From Chitinophagaceae bacterium (GTDB lineage Bacteria; Bacteroidota; Bacteroidia; Chitinophagales; Chitinophagaceae), in contig JADLCD010000131.1 of the NCBI GenBank assembly GCA_020847395.1, positions 1 to 41,552 of the forward strand: 41,552 nt of DNA. Reading direction: 5' to 3'. Position numbers and translations under genes: made by a program. The notes beneath the pieces were generated by a model. That model was given only the letters and a program-made list of their open reading frames with translations. It ran no database searches and had not been told where the DNA came from. Shown here piece after piece: positions 1 through 7,701 of this stretch (the stretch's first letter is position 1; the number at the start of each line of letters is the position of its first letter).

Positions 1-74
1 AAAACAACGGAGATTATTCGTCCCGGAAGAACGAACCCCAGAAAGAAAATAAAGAAAAAGCCGCCATCCTCTAA
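1..74 (+). CDS. Possible 3' end of an upstream gene (partial)
   Basis: Reading from base 3, an open frame runs in from the window edge and stops at TAA 72-74. The 23 visible residues are hydrophilic and rich in Lys, Glu and Asn. Such tails are common on Bacteroidota RNA-binding proteins such as DEAD-box helicases, but the stretch is too short to name. The other two plus-strand frames do not give a better alternative. The call depends on sequence left of the window. Confidence 0.3.
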   Translation, partial: NNGDYSSRKNEPQKENKEKAAIL

Positions 75-144
75 TTATAAACACCTGTAGAAGATTTTCA
101 CTAAGGAAACGACATTGAATAGGCAATGGTGAATGATGGTTGCA

Positions 145-158
145 GGTTACAAGTTTCA
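145..158 (+). repeat. Two-unit copy of the GGTTACA/AGTTTCA heptad repeat
   Basis: Two adjacent 7-bp units, GGTTACA (145-151) and AGTTTCA (152-158), lie in the non-coding leader of the CAP-domain gene. The same two units occur in the long heptad array at 40390-40452. Confidence 0.5.
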
Positions 159-262
159 GATTAGTTTAGGCACCTGAAACATTGCAGTACAGCAACAAAT
201 TATCAAATGTTAAATATGCACTTATAGCTCGTTTTCGTTTAAGGAGAAATTTTCAATTCCTC

Positions 263-784
263 ATGAAAAAGCGGCTATACCTTTTTTTGCCTGTTATCCT
301 GGCAATAATATTATTCTCCTGCAAAAAAGATGATGCAATGGAAACTACGCCACCCGAAGAGGTACAAAAACCTGATTTTGCCTACGGCGTAAATGCTGCT
401 GATATACTGGATATGGTAAATGAAGTGAGAAAAAGCGGCTGCAATTGCGGCGCAACCTACATGCCGCCTGTTAGTGAACTAACATGGAACGATGCGTTAG
501 GAAAGGCAGCGTATGCACATAGCGGGGATATGAAAAACCAAAATTATTTTTCGCATACAGGGAGCGATAACAGTAATGCCGGCGAAAGAATTACAGCAGC
601 AGGGTATAGCTGGATAACATACGGAGAAAATATAGCACTTGGACAAACTACAGAAAGAATGGTAATGAACAGTTGGCTGAAAAGCGAAGAACATTGCAAA
701 AATATTATGAATGCCGGCTTTAAAGAGATGGGCGTTGGCCGCATTGATAATTACTGGACACAGGTATTCGCCGCAAAAAAATAA
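263..784 (+). CDS. CAP/SCP-domain (PR-1-like) lipoprotein
   Basis: A 173-residue secreted protein. From ATG 263 it begins MKKRLYLFLPVILAIILFSC, a classic lipoprotein signal with a Cys to be lipidated, followed by KKDD. The rest is a CAP domain: an N-terminal helix (ADILDMVNEVR), WNDALGKAAYAHSGDM, FSHTGSDNSNAGERI, the GENIALG segment, a W-L-x-SEEHCKNIMN segment and a C-terminal YWTQVF strand. Bacterial CAP proteins are extracytoplasmic and mostly of unknown activity. An in-frame ATG at 182 would add 27 residues ahead of the signal peptide, so 263 is preferred; an AAGGAG lies about 16 bases upstream, a long spacing. The gene converges on the symporter gene with a 4-bp gap. Family certain, role unknown. 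Confidence 0.85.
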   Translation: MKKRLYLFLPVILAIILFSCKKDDAMETTPPEEVQKPDFAYGVNAADILDMVNEVRKSGCNCGATYMPPVSELTWNDALGKAAYAHSGDMKNQNYFSHTGSDNSNAGERITAAGYSWITYGENIALGQTTERMVMNSWLKSEEHCKNIMNAGFKEMGVGRIDNYWTQVFAAKK

Positions 785-788
785 TATT

Positions 789-2012
789 TCATTCGCTATT
801 GTTTACAACCGGAGAAAGCGGATGGGTAAACTCCTTTTCACTTTTTGATATTACCAGTGTTGCCACACCATTGCCGATAATATTGGTAATGGCTCTTGCC
901 TCGCTCATAAATTTATCTACCGCCAGTAAAAATGCTAATCCCTCCAAAGGAATTTTATGCAATGCGGTTAATGTTGATGCAAGAATGATAAAACCACTGC
1001 CCGTAACACCGGCTGCCCCTTTTGATGTAATCATTAAAATACCTACAACAGAAGCCATCTCCCAAAAAGAAAGATGAACATTATATAACTGTGATAAAAA
1101 AATAATTGCCATCGAAAGATATATGGAGGTGCCGTCGAGATTAAAAGAATAACCTGTTGGCACAACTAATCCAACTACAGATTTGCTGCAACCCATCTTT
1201 TCAAGCTTATTCATTAAAGAAGGCAAAGCAGATTCTGACGAAGATGTGCCGAGCACAATCAATAGTTCTTCTTTAATACCTATAAGAAATTTCCAGATAC
1301 TGAGCCTGTAATACCGTAGTATAGAACCCAAAATAATAAATATAAAAGCCGCCATGGTTCCATACATTGTCAACATTAATTTTCCGAGAGGTATTAGTGT
1401 TTTTATACCAAATTTTCCTACGGTAAATGCCATGCCTCCAAAAGCACCGAGTGGCGCGAGGTACATTACATACTTCAGCGCCCTGAATACATAATGTGTT
1501 ATCATCGCTAACCATTTCAGTATTTTTTCCCTGTGCTTAACCTGGCTTAAAATAATGCCGGCTATAATAGCAACTATCAGTACCTGTAAAGTAAAATTCT
1601 CTTTCAGAAAGTCCATCCAGTTAAAATCACTATGTCCTTCATTCGAGTATTTTGAAGCATCCTGCATCGGAAGCCCGCTCTTATTAATTTTACCCGGTTC
1701 AAAAAATAAGGCGAATACAATACCCAGCACCAATGCAAAAGTGGTTACAATCTCAAAATATAATACTGACTTTAAACCAATCCTTCCTACTTTTTTTAAA
1801 TTGCCCATGCCTACAATGCCAAGTACAATAGTGAGAAAAATGATAGGGCCTATAAAAAATTTAATAATGCTGATGAAAGTCTTGCCCATCCATTCTGTTT
1901 TAACAGCGGTTTCGGGGAAAAAATGTCCGAGCATTACTGCTGCTATTATAGCAAGCAAAACCCAAAAGGTGAGGTTGAAAACAATCTTACTAAACGTGCT
2001 TTTGGGTTTCAT
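789..2012 (-). CDS. Dicarboxylate/amino acid:cation symporter (DctA/GltP family)
   Basis: A 407-residue inner-membrane secondary transporter of the DAACS family, which couples uptake of C4-dicarboxylates, glutamate or aspartate to H+ or Na+. The diagnostic parts are present: hydrophobic N-terminal helices, the serine-rich re-entrant motif TSSSESALPSLMNKLEKMG, the PTGYSFNLDGTSIYLSMA helix, the second re-entrant loop TSKGAAGVTGSGFI, and a late AVDKFMSEARAITNIIGNG helix carrying the Asp/Arg/Asn of the substrate site. Length is normal. The substrate cannot be read from the sequence; the Arg in the last helix fits an acidic substrate. The gene stands alone, convergent with the CAP gene. Confidence 0.9.
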   Translation of the reverse strand: MKPKSTFSKIVFNLTFWVLLAIIAAVMLGHFFPETAVKTEWMGKTFISIIKFFIGPIIFLTIVLGIVGMGNLKKVGRIGLKSVLYFEIVTTFALVLGIVFALFFEPGKINKSGLPMQDASKYSNEGHSDFNWMDFLKENFTLQVLIVAIIAGIILSQVKHREKILKWLAMITHYVFRALKYVMYLAPLGAFGGMAFTVGKFGIKTLIPLGKLMLTMYGTMAAFIFIILGSILRYYRLSIWKFLIGIKEELLIVLGTSSSESALPSLMNKLEKMGCSKSVVGLVVPTGYSFNLDGTSIYLSMAIIFLSQLYNVHLSFWEMASVVGILMITSKGAAGVTGSGFIILASTLTALHKIPLEGLAFLLAVDKFMSEARAITNIIGNGVATLVISKSEKEFTHPLSPVVNNSE

Positions 2013-2065
2013 TCAAAAAATAAATGCTTAAATGTAATATAAAATGAACGAATGCCATCGTTATA

Positions 2066-2187
2066 AAAATTTTGGGTGCATCCCAAATTTTCGCTTCATA
2101 TGTAGTTTACCCTCACCCCTTTATCCCCTCTCCACAGAGTGGCGAGGGGAATAACGGTGCGAAAATTTGGGATGCACCCAAAATTTT
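2066..2187. repeat. Nested inverted-repeat element (MITE- or REP-like)
   Basis: Two perfect 29-bp arms, 2066-2094 and 2159-2187, are inverse complements. Each arm contains its own hairpin (TTTGGG - TGCAT - CCCAAA in the left arm). The centre (2124-2149) holds a third, GC-rich hairpin: CCCCTC and CCAC pair with GTGG and GAGGGG. The 122-bp unit is more GC-rich than its surroundings and encodes nothing. Such a nested palindrome is typical of small non-autonomous mobile elements or REP/BIME-type repeats. No second copy lies in this window. Confidence 0.65.
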
Positions 2188-2246
2188 CATTCTATTTGTA
2201 TGCTGAAATTTTTCAGCATAGCTTACTTAAAAATTGAAATGTTACA

Positions 2247-3623
2247 ATGATAGATATAGGTAGTTGCAAAAATTTCTTTTTTATTGGTGTAGCCGGCACC
2301 GGAATGAGCGCATTGGCGCAATATCTTGTTGGACTTGGTAAAAATGTATCTGGCTCTGACCGTTATTTTACAAATGACAGCAAGAATGAAACGCAGATAA
2401 AATTAGAAGAAGCAGGTATTCGTTGCTATATGCAGAATGGCGAAGCCATAACGAAGGATATTGATATTATTATAGCATCCACTGCTATTGAAGATACCGT
2501 AATAGAAATACAAAAGGCTAAGCAACTTAATATTCCAATAATTAAAAGATCGGAGTTATTGGCGTATATAGCAACAACCAGGAGAACAATTGCCGTTGCA
2601 GGCACTTCCGGAAAAAGCACAACCAGCGCTATGTTATTTGATATATTAAAGTATGCCGGGTTGCAGCCGGGCATTATCAGCGGCGCAGGATTGGTAAGTC
2701 TTATTAAAGAAGGCAAAATAGGTAATGCAGAAACCGGCAAAGGCGAATGGCTTGTAATTGAAGCTGATGAAAGTGATGGCTCAATTGTGCAATATAAAGC
2801 TGAAGTTGGCGTGCTGCTGAATATTGATAAAGACCATAAAGAGATTGATGTATTGATGGACGTTTTTGACGTGTTTAAAAGAAATACACGTGGAATATTT
2901 TCCGTAAATCAATCGCATCCGCTTGCTGCAAAACTGTCAAAAGAAAGCAGGTATAATTTTTCGGTTGATGAAAATGATGATGCCGGATTTATTGCTACTG
3001 ATTTTGAGCAGGAAGGGTTGAATATCCGGTTTAAAATAAATGAAGTTGATTTTGCGCTGAATACTGTTGGCCGGCATAATATGGAAAATGCTCTTGCTGC
3101 TACTTCGGTTGCAGCTTTATTAGGGTTGCCTTTGCAAACCTGTGCTGATGCACTAAAGCATTATGAAGGTATTTATAGAAGGCACCAGGTGTTAGGAAAA
3201 AAAAGCGGTGTAATGCTTATTGATGATTATGCGCATAACCCTGCAAAATGTGCAGCATCAATAGCAGCCTGCCAAAACATAGCACCAAAAGTAGTTGCCT
3301 GGCTTCAACCTCACGGTTATGGGCCAACGCGGTTTCTGCGCCATGATTTTGTGCAGGAAATAGGGCATGTATTACGTGCTGAAGATGAAATATGGATGAG
3401 TGAAATATTTTATGCAGGAGGAACGGCAGAAAAAAATATTTCGGCTAATGATCTTATCAATGACCTGAAAGAAACAGGAGCGAATGCCTTTTTTGTTGAA
3501 GACAGAAATGATTTTTTAAATACTGTTCGACCACATCTGACAGGCAATTGTGTATTGCTGCTTATGGGCGCAAGAGATCCTTCGCTGGAAAACTTTGCCC
3601 AAAATGTTTGGCAGCAATTATAG
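2247..3623 (+). CDS. MurC-type Mur ligase (UDP-N-acetylmuramate--alanine ligase-like paralogue)
   Basis: A 458-residue ATP-dependent Mur ligase. The N-terminal Rossmann domain starts FFIGVAGTGMSALAQYL (canonical MurC: FIGIGGxGMSALA). The ATP loop AVAGTSGKSTTSAM is at about 116-129, the middle domain has IEADESD and NIDKDHKEID, and GRHNMENALAA, RRHQVLG and IDDYAHNPAKC (about 325) mark the C-terminal domain. MurC normally adds L-Ala to UDP-MurNAc. This copy differs from canonical MurC in having TSGKS for THGKT, DDYAHNP for DDYxHHP, and GARDPSL near the end. It stands alone rather than in a division/cell-wall cluster, so it may be a second MurC-like enzyme, for example for peptidoglycan recycling (Mpl-like) or a non-murein substrate. 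A weak -7 element (TCTATTTG, 2191-2198) lies beside the inverted repeat. Its stop overlaps the converging glycosyltransferase by 6 bp. Confidence 0.8.
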   Translation: MIDIGSCKNFFFIGVAGTGMSALAQYLVGLGKNVSGSDRYFTNDSKNETQIKLEEAGIRCYMQNGEAITKDIDIIIASTAIEDTVIEIQKAKQLNIPIIKRSELLAYIATTRRTIAVAGTSGKSTTSAMLFDILKYAGLQPGIISGAGLVSLIKEGKIGNAETGKGEWLVIEADESDGSIVQYKAEVGVLLNIDKDHKEIDVLMDVFDVFKRNTRGIFSVNQSHPLAAKLSKESRYNFSVDENDDAGFIATDFEQEGLNIRFKINEVDFALNTVGRHNMENALAATSVAALLGLPLQTCADALKHYEGIYRRHQVLGKKSGVMLIDDYAHNPAKCAASIAACQNIAPKVVAWLQPHGYGPTRFLRHDFVQEIGHVLRAEDEIWMSEIFYAGGTAEKNISANDLINDLKETGANAFFVEDRNDFLNTVRPHLTGNCVLLLMGARDPSLENFAQNVWQQL

Positions 3624-4580
3624 ATTAGAATAAAAAGCCAGTTTTGCTTTCCTCTTTTTAATATTCCATACAATTGCCTTAAAAAATGCCTGCAAATGAT
3701 TGAACTTTCTCAACGTTGTGTAGCGTATTATGTTAAACGGTATAAAAACTATGGAGAAAAACAGGAGGAAAAGACTGAACCCTGCAACAGTTGTATTATT
3801 GCGCATTGCCAAAATCCTGTTGCGGGTATTGTAGTATACTTCCATCGCCGTTTCCTCCCTGTTTGCAAGAGAGGATTTGCTATATACAACAGCTTTGGGC
3901 TGGTATAATATTTTATAGCCGTTTTTTAATACCCTTGCACTTATTTCTGCATCATCAAAATAAACAAAGAAATTACGGGGAAGCACACCCGCTTTTTCTA
4001 TTACAGTTTTTCTCATCATCATGGCACCTGAATATACGCCGTTGGTATATGCTTCCTTATCGTATTGCCCCTTATCTTTCTTTTTATTACCAATAATATT
4101 GCTGAATCCTGTTATGCGGTTAACAGTTGTGCAGCCTGCATATTCAATAACATTTTTGTTTTTATGAGAATATATTTTAGGACAGGCTACTCCTACTGCC
4201 TGATCATTTAATAGTGGCGCCAGCAGGTCGTCTATAACATTTTCCGTCACTTCTGTTTGATTATTCATGAAAAGAATAAAATCTCCCTTAGCCTGGGTTA
4301 CTGCCCAGTTTGCTGCACCTTCGGGTCGCAGCGTGCTATCGGCACGTAATAACCTCATATGCGGATAATCCCCTCTAAACAATTGAGGCCCCGGATCAAT
4401 AGTCGATCCCATATCGCATACCAGTACTTCAAAATGTTTGTATGTAAGTTTTTTGGTATATTCCAGGAACTGGCATGTAGCGCCAGTTTGGTTCCAGTTC
4501 AATGTAATTATAGAAACTAAAGGACTTGCTTTAATTGCTATATACTTTTTTTCCTGCTGGGTATTTATTTCTCTGTTCAT
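3618..4580 (-). CDS. Glycosyltransferase family 2 protein
   Basis: A 320-residue GT-A fold glycosyltransferase resembling rhamnosyltransferase-type GT2 enzymes of surface polysaccharide synthesis. SPLVSIITLNWNQ (about 19-31) opens the nucleotide-sugar domain. ILFMNNQTEV stands where the family usually has LxNxDT, so the expected metal-binding Asp is Gln. GVYSGAMMMRKTVIEKAG and YFDDAEISARVLKNGYKI are the acceptor and catalytic-base segments. The early DNGSTD motif reads CDMGSTI. A hydrophobic helix (GFSLFLLFFSIVFIPFNII) near residue 275 and a basic C-terminus suggest membrane association. The product is unknown. The changed donor-site residues could mean altered substrate use or loss of activity. 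Confidence 0.85.
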   Translation of the reverse strand: MNREINTQQEKKYIAIKASPLVSIITLNWNQTGATCQFLEYTKKLTYKHFEVLVCDMGSTIDPGPQLFRGDYPHMRLLRADSTLRPEGAANWAVTQAKGDFILFMNNQTEVTENVIDDLLAPLLNDQAVGVACPKIYSHKNKNVIEYAGCTTVNRITGFSNIIGNKKKDKGQYDKEAYTNGVYSGAMMMRKTVIEKAGVLPRNFFVYFDDAEISARVLKNGYKILYQPKAVVYSKSSLANREETAMEVYYNTRNRILAMRNNTTVAGFSLFLLFFSIVFIPFNIIRYTTLRKFNHLQAFFKAIVWNIKKRKAKLAFYSNL

Positions 4581-5228
4581 AAACTGTATAAGTGTTGAGA
4601 AATAAAGGATTTAAAAATTGCCGGTTTATGAGCAATTACGCTACATCAGAGGAATTTGGATTAAACAATAGCTATTGTCATAATTAAAGATATAGCAAGG
4701 TCTTTAATGAATGAAAAGCAAAATTTTGAAACACAGGGTTTTTTACTTAGAATTTTTGTAATTCATTATAATTAAATCTAATTACAAATGAAAATCATTT
4801 TCATGTAATAATTTATTTACCATATGATAATTTTACAGTTTTAACTCATTAATTTATAAGAATAAAATATAGTTTAAAATATAATTTATTGACTTTTAGT
4901 TTATTGCATAGTTTTTTTTGAAACCCTCAGTTTCAACAATAATTAAGGAGAAGAGGAGTTGTAAAACTTTTTGCTGGTAAAAAAAGCAAATAGTTTTCCA
5001 CTTTTTGCCGTAATCTGTTTAATTGGTATAATCCTTGCTTTTTTCACAAAACTTTTTCAATTAATTTCTAAATCCATTAACTATGTACAATTTTTACCTC
5101 AAACCGGCGTCCAAAACGGGATTACATTTAACCATTGGCGTCATCCTTATTTAAATTTTGATATTCTAATCCATTCATTTCTTTTATTGATAATCCGATT
5201 ACACTTACTCTTCTAATTTTTATTTTTT
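4581..5228. other. 648-bp AT-rich intergenic region
   Basis: No convincing gene. It holds a Fur-like palindrome (4788-4804), a possible Bacteroidota-type promoter (TTG at 4889-4891, 17 bases, then TAGTTTTT) and a strong purine-rich ribosome-binding-like stretch (AAGGAGAAGAGGAG, 4945-4958) not followed by a good reading frame. An open frame from TTG 4971 to 5216 has one hydrophobic segment but no family resemblance. This is probably the long leader or regulatory region of the secreted esterase, or the scar of a decayed gene. Confidence 0.5.
4788..4804. promoter_or_regulatory. Fur-box-like palindrome
   Basis: ATGAAAATCATTTTCAT is a perfect palindrome around one central base. Its core TGAAAAT-C-ATTTTCA matches the Fur 7-1-7 pattern TGATAAT-N-ATTATCA at all but two positions. 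It lies 208 bp ahead of the glycosyltransferase start (minus) and 424 bp ahead of the esterase start (plus). No iron gene is adjacent, so the regulator and target are unproven. Confidence 0.35.
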
Positions 5229-7553
5229 ATGAATCAGAAAAACCAAAGAAGGTATAACAAATCCTTTAATATCCTTTATGCACTATCTTTACTCGCAACT
5301 ATTTTTTTATTAGTATCTTCTCCCTCTGCATTTACATATGGTCAAACAATGCAGACTACACAGAAACCAGTATATACCCGTGTTACCAGTAATGTTGGCG
5401 GGTATATGGAATCTTTACCTAATGACTATAATAATAATCCTTCAAAGAAATATCCTCTTCTTATTGCATTAGCAGGTGTTGGTGAAAGAGGGAATGGTTC
5501 TGCAGGCGTTTTGGAAAAAGTTACCAATGTGGGAATTCCTAAATTGCTAAAAAATAATGCATTTCCTGCATCTTTTACAGTTGGAGGTCAAACATATTCT
5601 TTTATTGTTATTTCGCCGGAGATGGAATCAACCAACAATTGGGCTAATGATGTTTATACATTAATTAATTATTGTAAAACAAAATACAGGGTAGATGAGA
5701 AAAAAGTATATTTGACAGGTTTGAGTTTAGGCGGTGTAGCTACCTGGAGTTATTCAGTTACCTGGGGCGATCAACTTGCAGCTGCAGTTTTGGTTTGTCC
5801 TGGAGTTACAGCAAATGCTACAACAGCTAAAGCTATCGGAACATTTCAACTTCCTCTTTGGGTTACTAATAATTTGAATGATGGTACAGTAAATTATAAT
5901 ACAGCAGTTAACCTGGTAAACACACTTACCAATACTGTACCTGCCCCCCCAAAACCACTTCTTACAATCTTTAATGCATCCGGGCATGATGCCTGGACAC
6001 AAACATATAATCCAAATTTTAAGCAGGATGGATTAAATGTATATGAATGGATGCTATCAAAAACGAGAGGTACAGCCCAGACTACTCCTGTTAAACCTGT
6101 TCTTACCGCTAATGCAGGTGCTAATAAGGTTATTACACTTCCTACCAGTAGTGTTACGTTAGATGGGTCGGGTTCAAATGTAACTTCAGGAACAATTACA
6201 TCATATGCATGGGTTAAAACTTCAGGCCCTGGCAGCTATAATTTAGTTGCGCCATCAGATAAAGTTACTGAGGTCAAAAACCTGGTGGCTGGCACATACA
6301 TATTTCAGCTAACCGTAAAAGACAGTAATGGAAATACAGCCACCTCAACAGTTACGATAACTGTTAATCCTGCCGGCACATCTACAACGCTTACTGCAAA
6401 CGCAGGTTCTAATCAAACAATTACGCTTCCTACAAATAGTGTTACCTTAAGTGCATTAAATTCTAAAACATCTTCAGGAACAATTACTTCTTATGCATGG
6501 CTTAAGATTTCCGGTCCTGGTAGTCATAATATAATAGCACCATCAGACAAGGTTACGGAAGTTAAAAACCTTGTAGCCGGTACATATGTATTTCAGTTAA
6601 CGATAAAAGATAGTAATGGAAAGACAGCTACTGCAACAGTTACTATAACAGTTAATCAGGCTTCTATCATAACTGTAAATGCAGGAAATACACAATACCT
6701 GACTCTCCCAACTAATACAACTACGTTAGATGGAAGTGCCTCAACAGCCACAAGTGGTATTGCTTCTTATTCGTGGACGAAAATAGGTGGTCCGTCTAGC
6801 TGTACAATTGTAAGTTCAACCAGTGCAAAAACTGTAATTAAAGATCTTGTAGCAGGTGGTTATACCTTTAGGCTGGTTGTAACCGATAAAAATGGCTCAA
6901 GTGATAGTAAAGATGTAATAATTACTGTTTATCCAGTGCCTGGCACTATTGTCGTAAATGTAGGTAGCACTCAGTACTTGACACTTCCCACTAACACAAC
7001 CACATTGGATGGTAGTGCTTCAACAGCTACAGCAGGTATTGCCTCCTATTCCTGGACAAAGATAGGTGGACCATCAAGCTATGCTATTGTTAGCCCAACC
7101 AGTGCAAAAACTGTAATTAAAAACTTAGTAGCAGGTGGTTATACCTTTAGGCTAGTTGTAACCGATAAAAATGGCGTGGCGCTTAATAAAGATGTAATTG
7201 TTACTGTAAATGCAGCTACGTCCAATAGAACTGCAAATACTGAGATTTCCGGCAATTCAATCGCCGCTCATCCTGAAACAGAGGCATTGACATCAGAGTT
7301 CAATTTCAAAGTAAGTCCTAACCCTGTACAATCAGATATAAATCTTATTGTGAGTGGTGCTGTAAAAGGAAAAGCCAGCATAATAGTGTACAGTCTTGAT
7401 GGGAAAGCGCTGTTACAGCAAGAATTTACCAAAGATGGATCAGGAACAATTAACAAGAGCGTAAATGTATCTAAACTGCCATCCGGAATTTATGTAGTGC
7501 AGTTAGTGGTTGATGGTAAATACAAGAAAACATTGCGTATTGTAAAGAGATAA
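5229..7553 (+). CDS. Secreted alpha/beta-hydrolase (esterase) with four PKD repeats and T9SS sorting domain
   Basis: A 774-residue exported protein with a signal peptide (hydrophobic stretch about 14-34). Residues about 50-280 form an esterase-type alpha/beta hydrolase: YPLLIALAGVGERGNG (oxyanion region), nucleophile Ser166 in GLSLGG, probable Asp218 (NLNDGT) and His253 (ASGHDAW). Four PKD/Ig-like repeats follow at about 290, 386, 480 and 573, each opening with a TLPT strand and containing LVAG(T/G)Y. The C-terminus (about 691-774) is a type A T9SS sorting domain: FKVSPNP, YSLDGKALL, LPSGIYVVQL, ending KTLRIVKR. The protein should cross the outer membrane through T9SS and be cell-attached or released, acting on an extracellular ester or acylated polysaccharide. 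The gene is monocistronic with a strong terminator. Confidence 0.88.
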   Translation: MNQKNQRRYNKSFNILYALSLLATIFLLVSSPSAFTYGQTMQTTQKPVYTRVTSNVGGYMESLPNDYNNNPSKKYPLLIALAGVGERGNGSAGVLEKVTNVGIPKLLKNNAFPASFTVGGQTYSFIVISPEMESTNNWANDVYTLINYCKTKYRVDEKKVYLTGLSLGGVATWSYSVTWGDQLAAAVLVCPGVTANATTAKAIGTFQLPLWVTNNLNDGTVNYNTAVNLVNTLTNTVPAPPKPLLTIFNASGHDAWTQTYNPNFKQDGLNVYEWMLSKTRGTAQTTPVKPVLTANAGANKVITLPTSSVTLDGSGSNVTSGTITSYAWVKTSGPGSYNLVAPSDKVTEVKNLVAGTYIFQLTVKDSNGNTATSTVTITVNPAGTSTTLTANAGSNQTITLPTNSVTLSALNSKTSSGTITSYAWLKISGPGSHNIIAPSDKVTEVKNLVAGTYVFQLTIKDSNGKTATATVTITVNQASIITVNAGNTQYLTLPTNTTTLDGSASTATSGIASYSWTKIGGPSSCTIVSSTSAKTVIKDLVAGGYTFRLVVTDKNGSSDSKDVIITVYPVPGTIVVNVGSTQYLTLPTNTTTLDGSASTATAGIASYSWTKIGGPSSYAIVSPTSAKTVIKNLVAGGYTFRLVVTDKNGVALNKDVIVTVNAATSNRTANTEISGNSIAAHPETEALTSEFNFKVSPNPVQSDINLIVSGAVKGKASIIVYSLDGKALLQQEFTKDGSGTINKSVNVSKLPSGIYVVQLVVDGKYKKTLRIVKR

Positions 7554-7583
7554 GAGCGCATTAGATAAAAGTTTTCATCACAA

Positions 7584-7624
7584 AAGAAGACCGGTTACAT
7601 GTAACCGGTCTTCTTCTTTTGTTT
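7584..7624 (+). terminator. Rho-independent terminator of the secreted esterase
   Basis: A perfect 16-bp stem (7584-7599 with 7600-7615, centred on CATG) is followed by a T-rich tract to 7624. It begins 30 bases after the esterase stop. The opposite strand also ends T-rich, so it may serve metG as well. Confidence 0.85.
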
Positions 7625-7701
7625 TGGAGAGAAAAACTTTATTAGCTTTTACTATTCCTTACTCCGGAATTAATGAAGGCAAATTACTCAACAAAAAATA
7701 T

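Noticed and set aside
4971-5216. 81-residue plus-strand frame from TTG, near a strong purine-rich ribosome-binding-like stretch
   Set aside because: It needs a TTG start, has no family resemblance, and its composition is what AT-rich DNA gives. The hydrophobic segment alone is not enough.
5229-7553. Adhesin or phage tail protein because of the PKD repeats
   Set aside because: The N-terminal hydrolase with a plausible Ser-Asp-His triad and the C-terminal T9SS domain identify a secreted enzyme.
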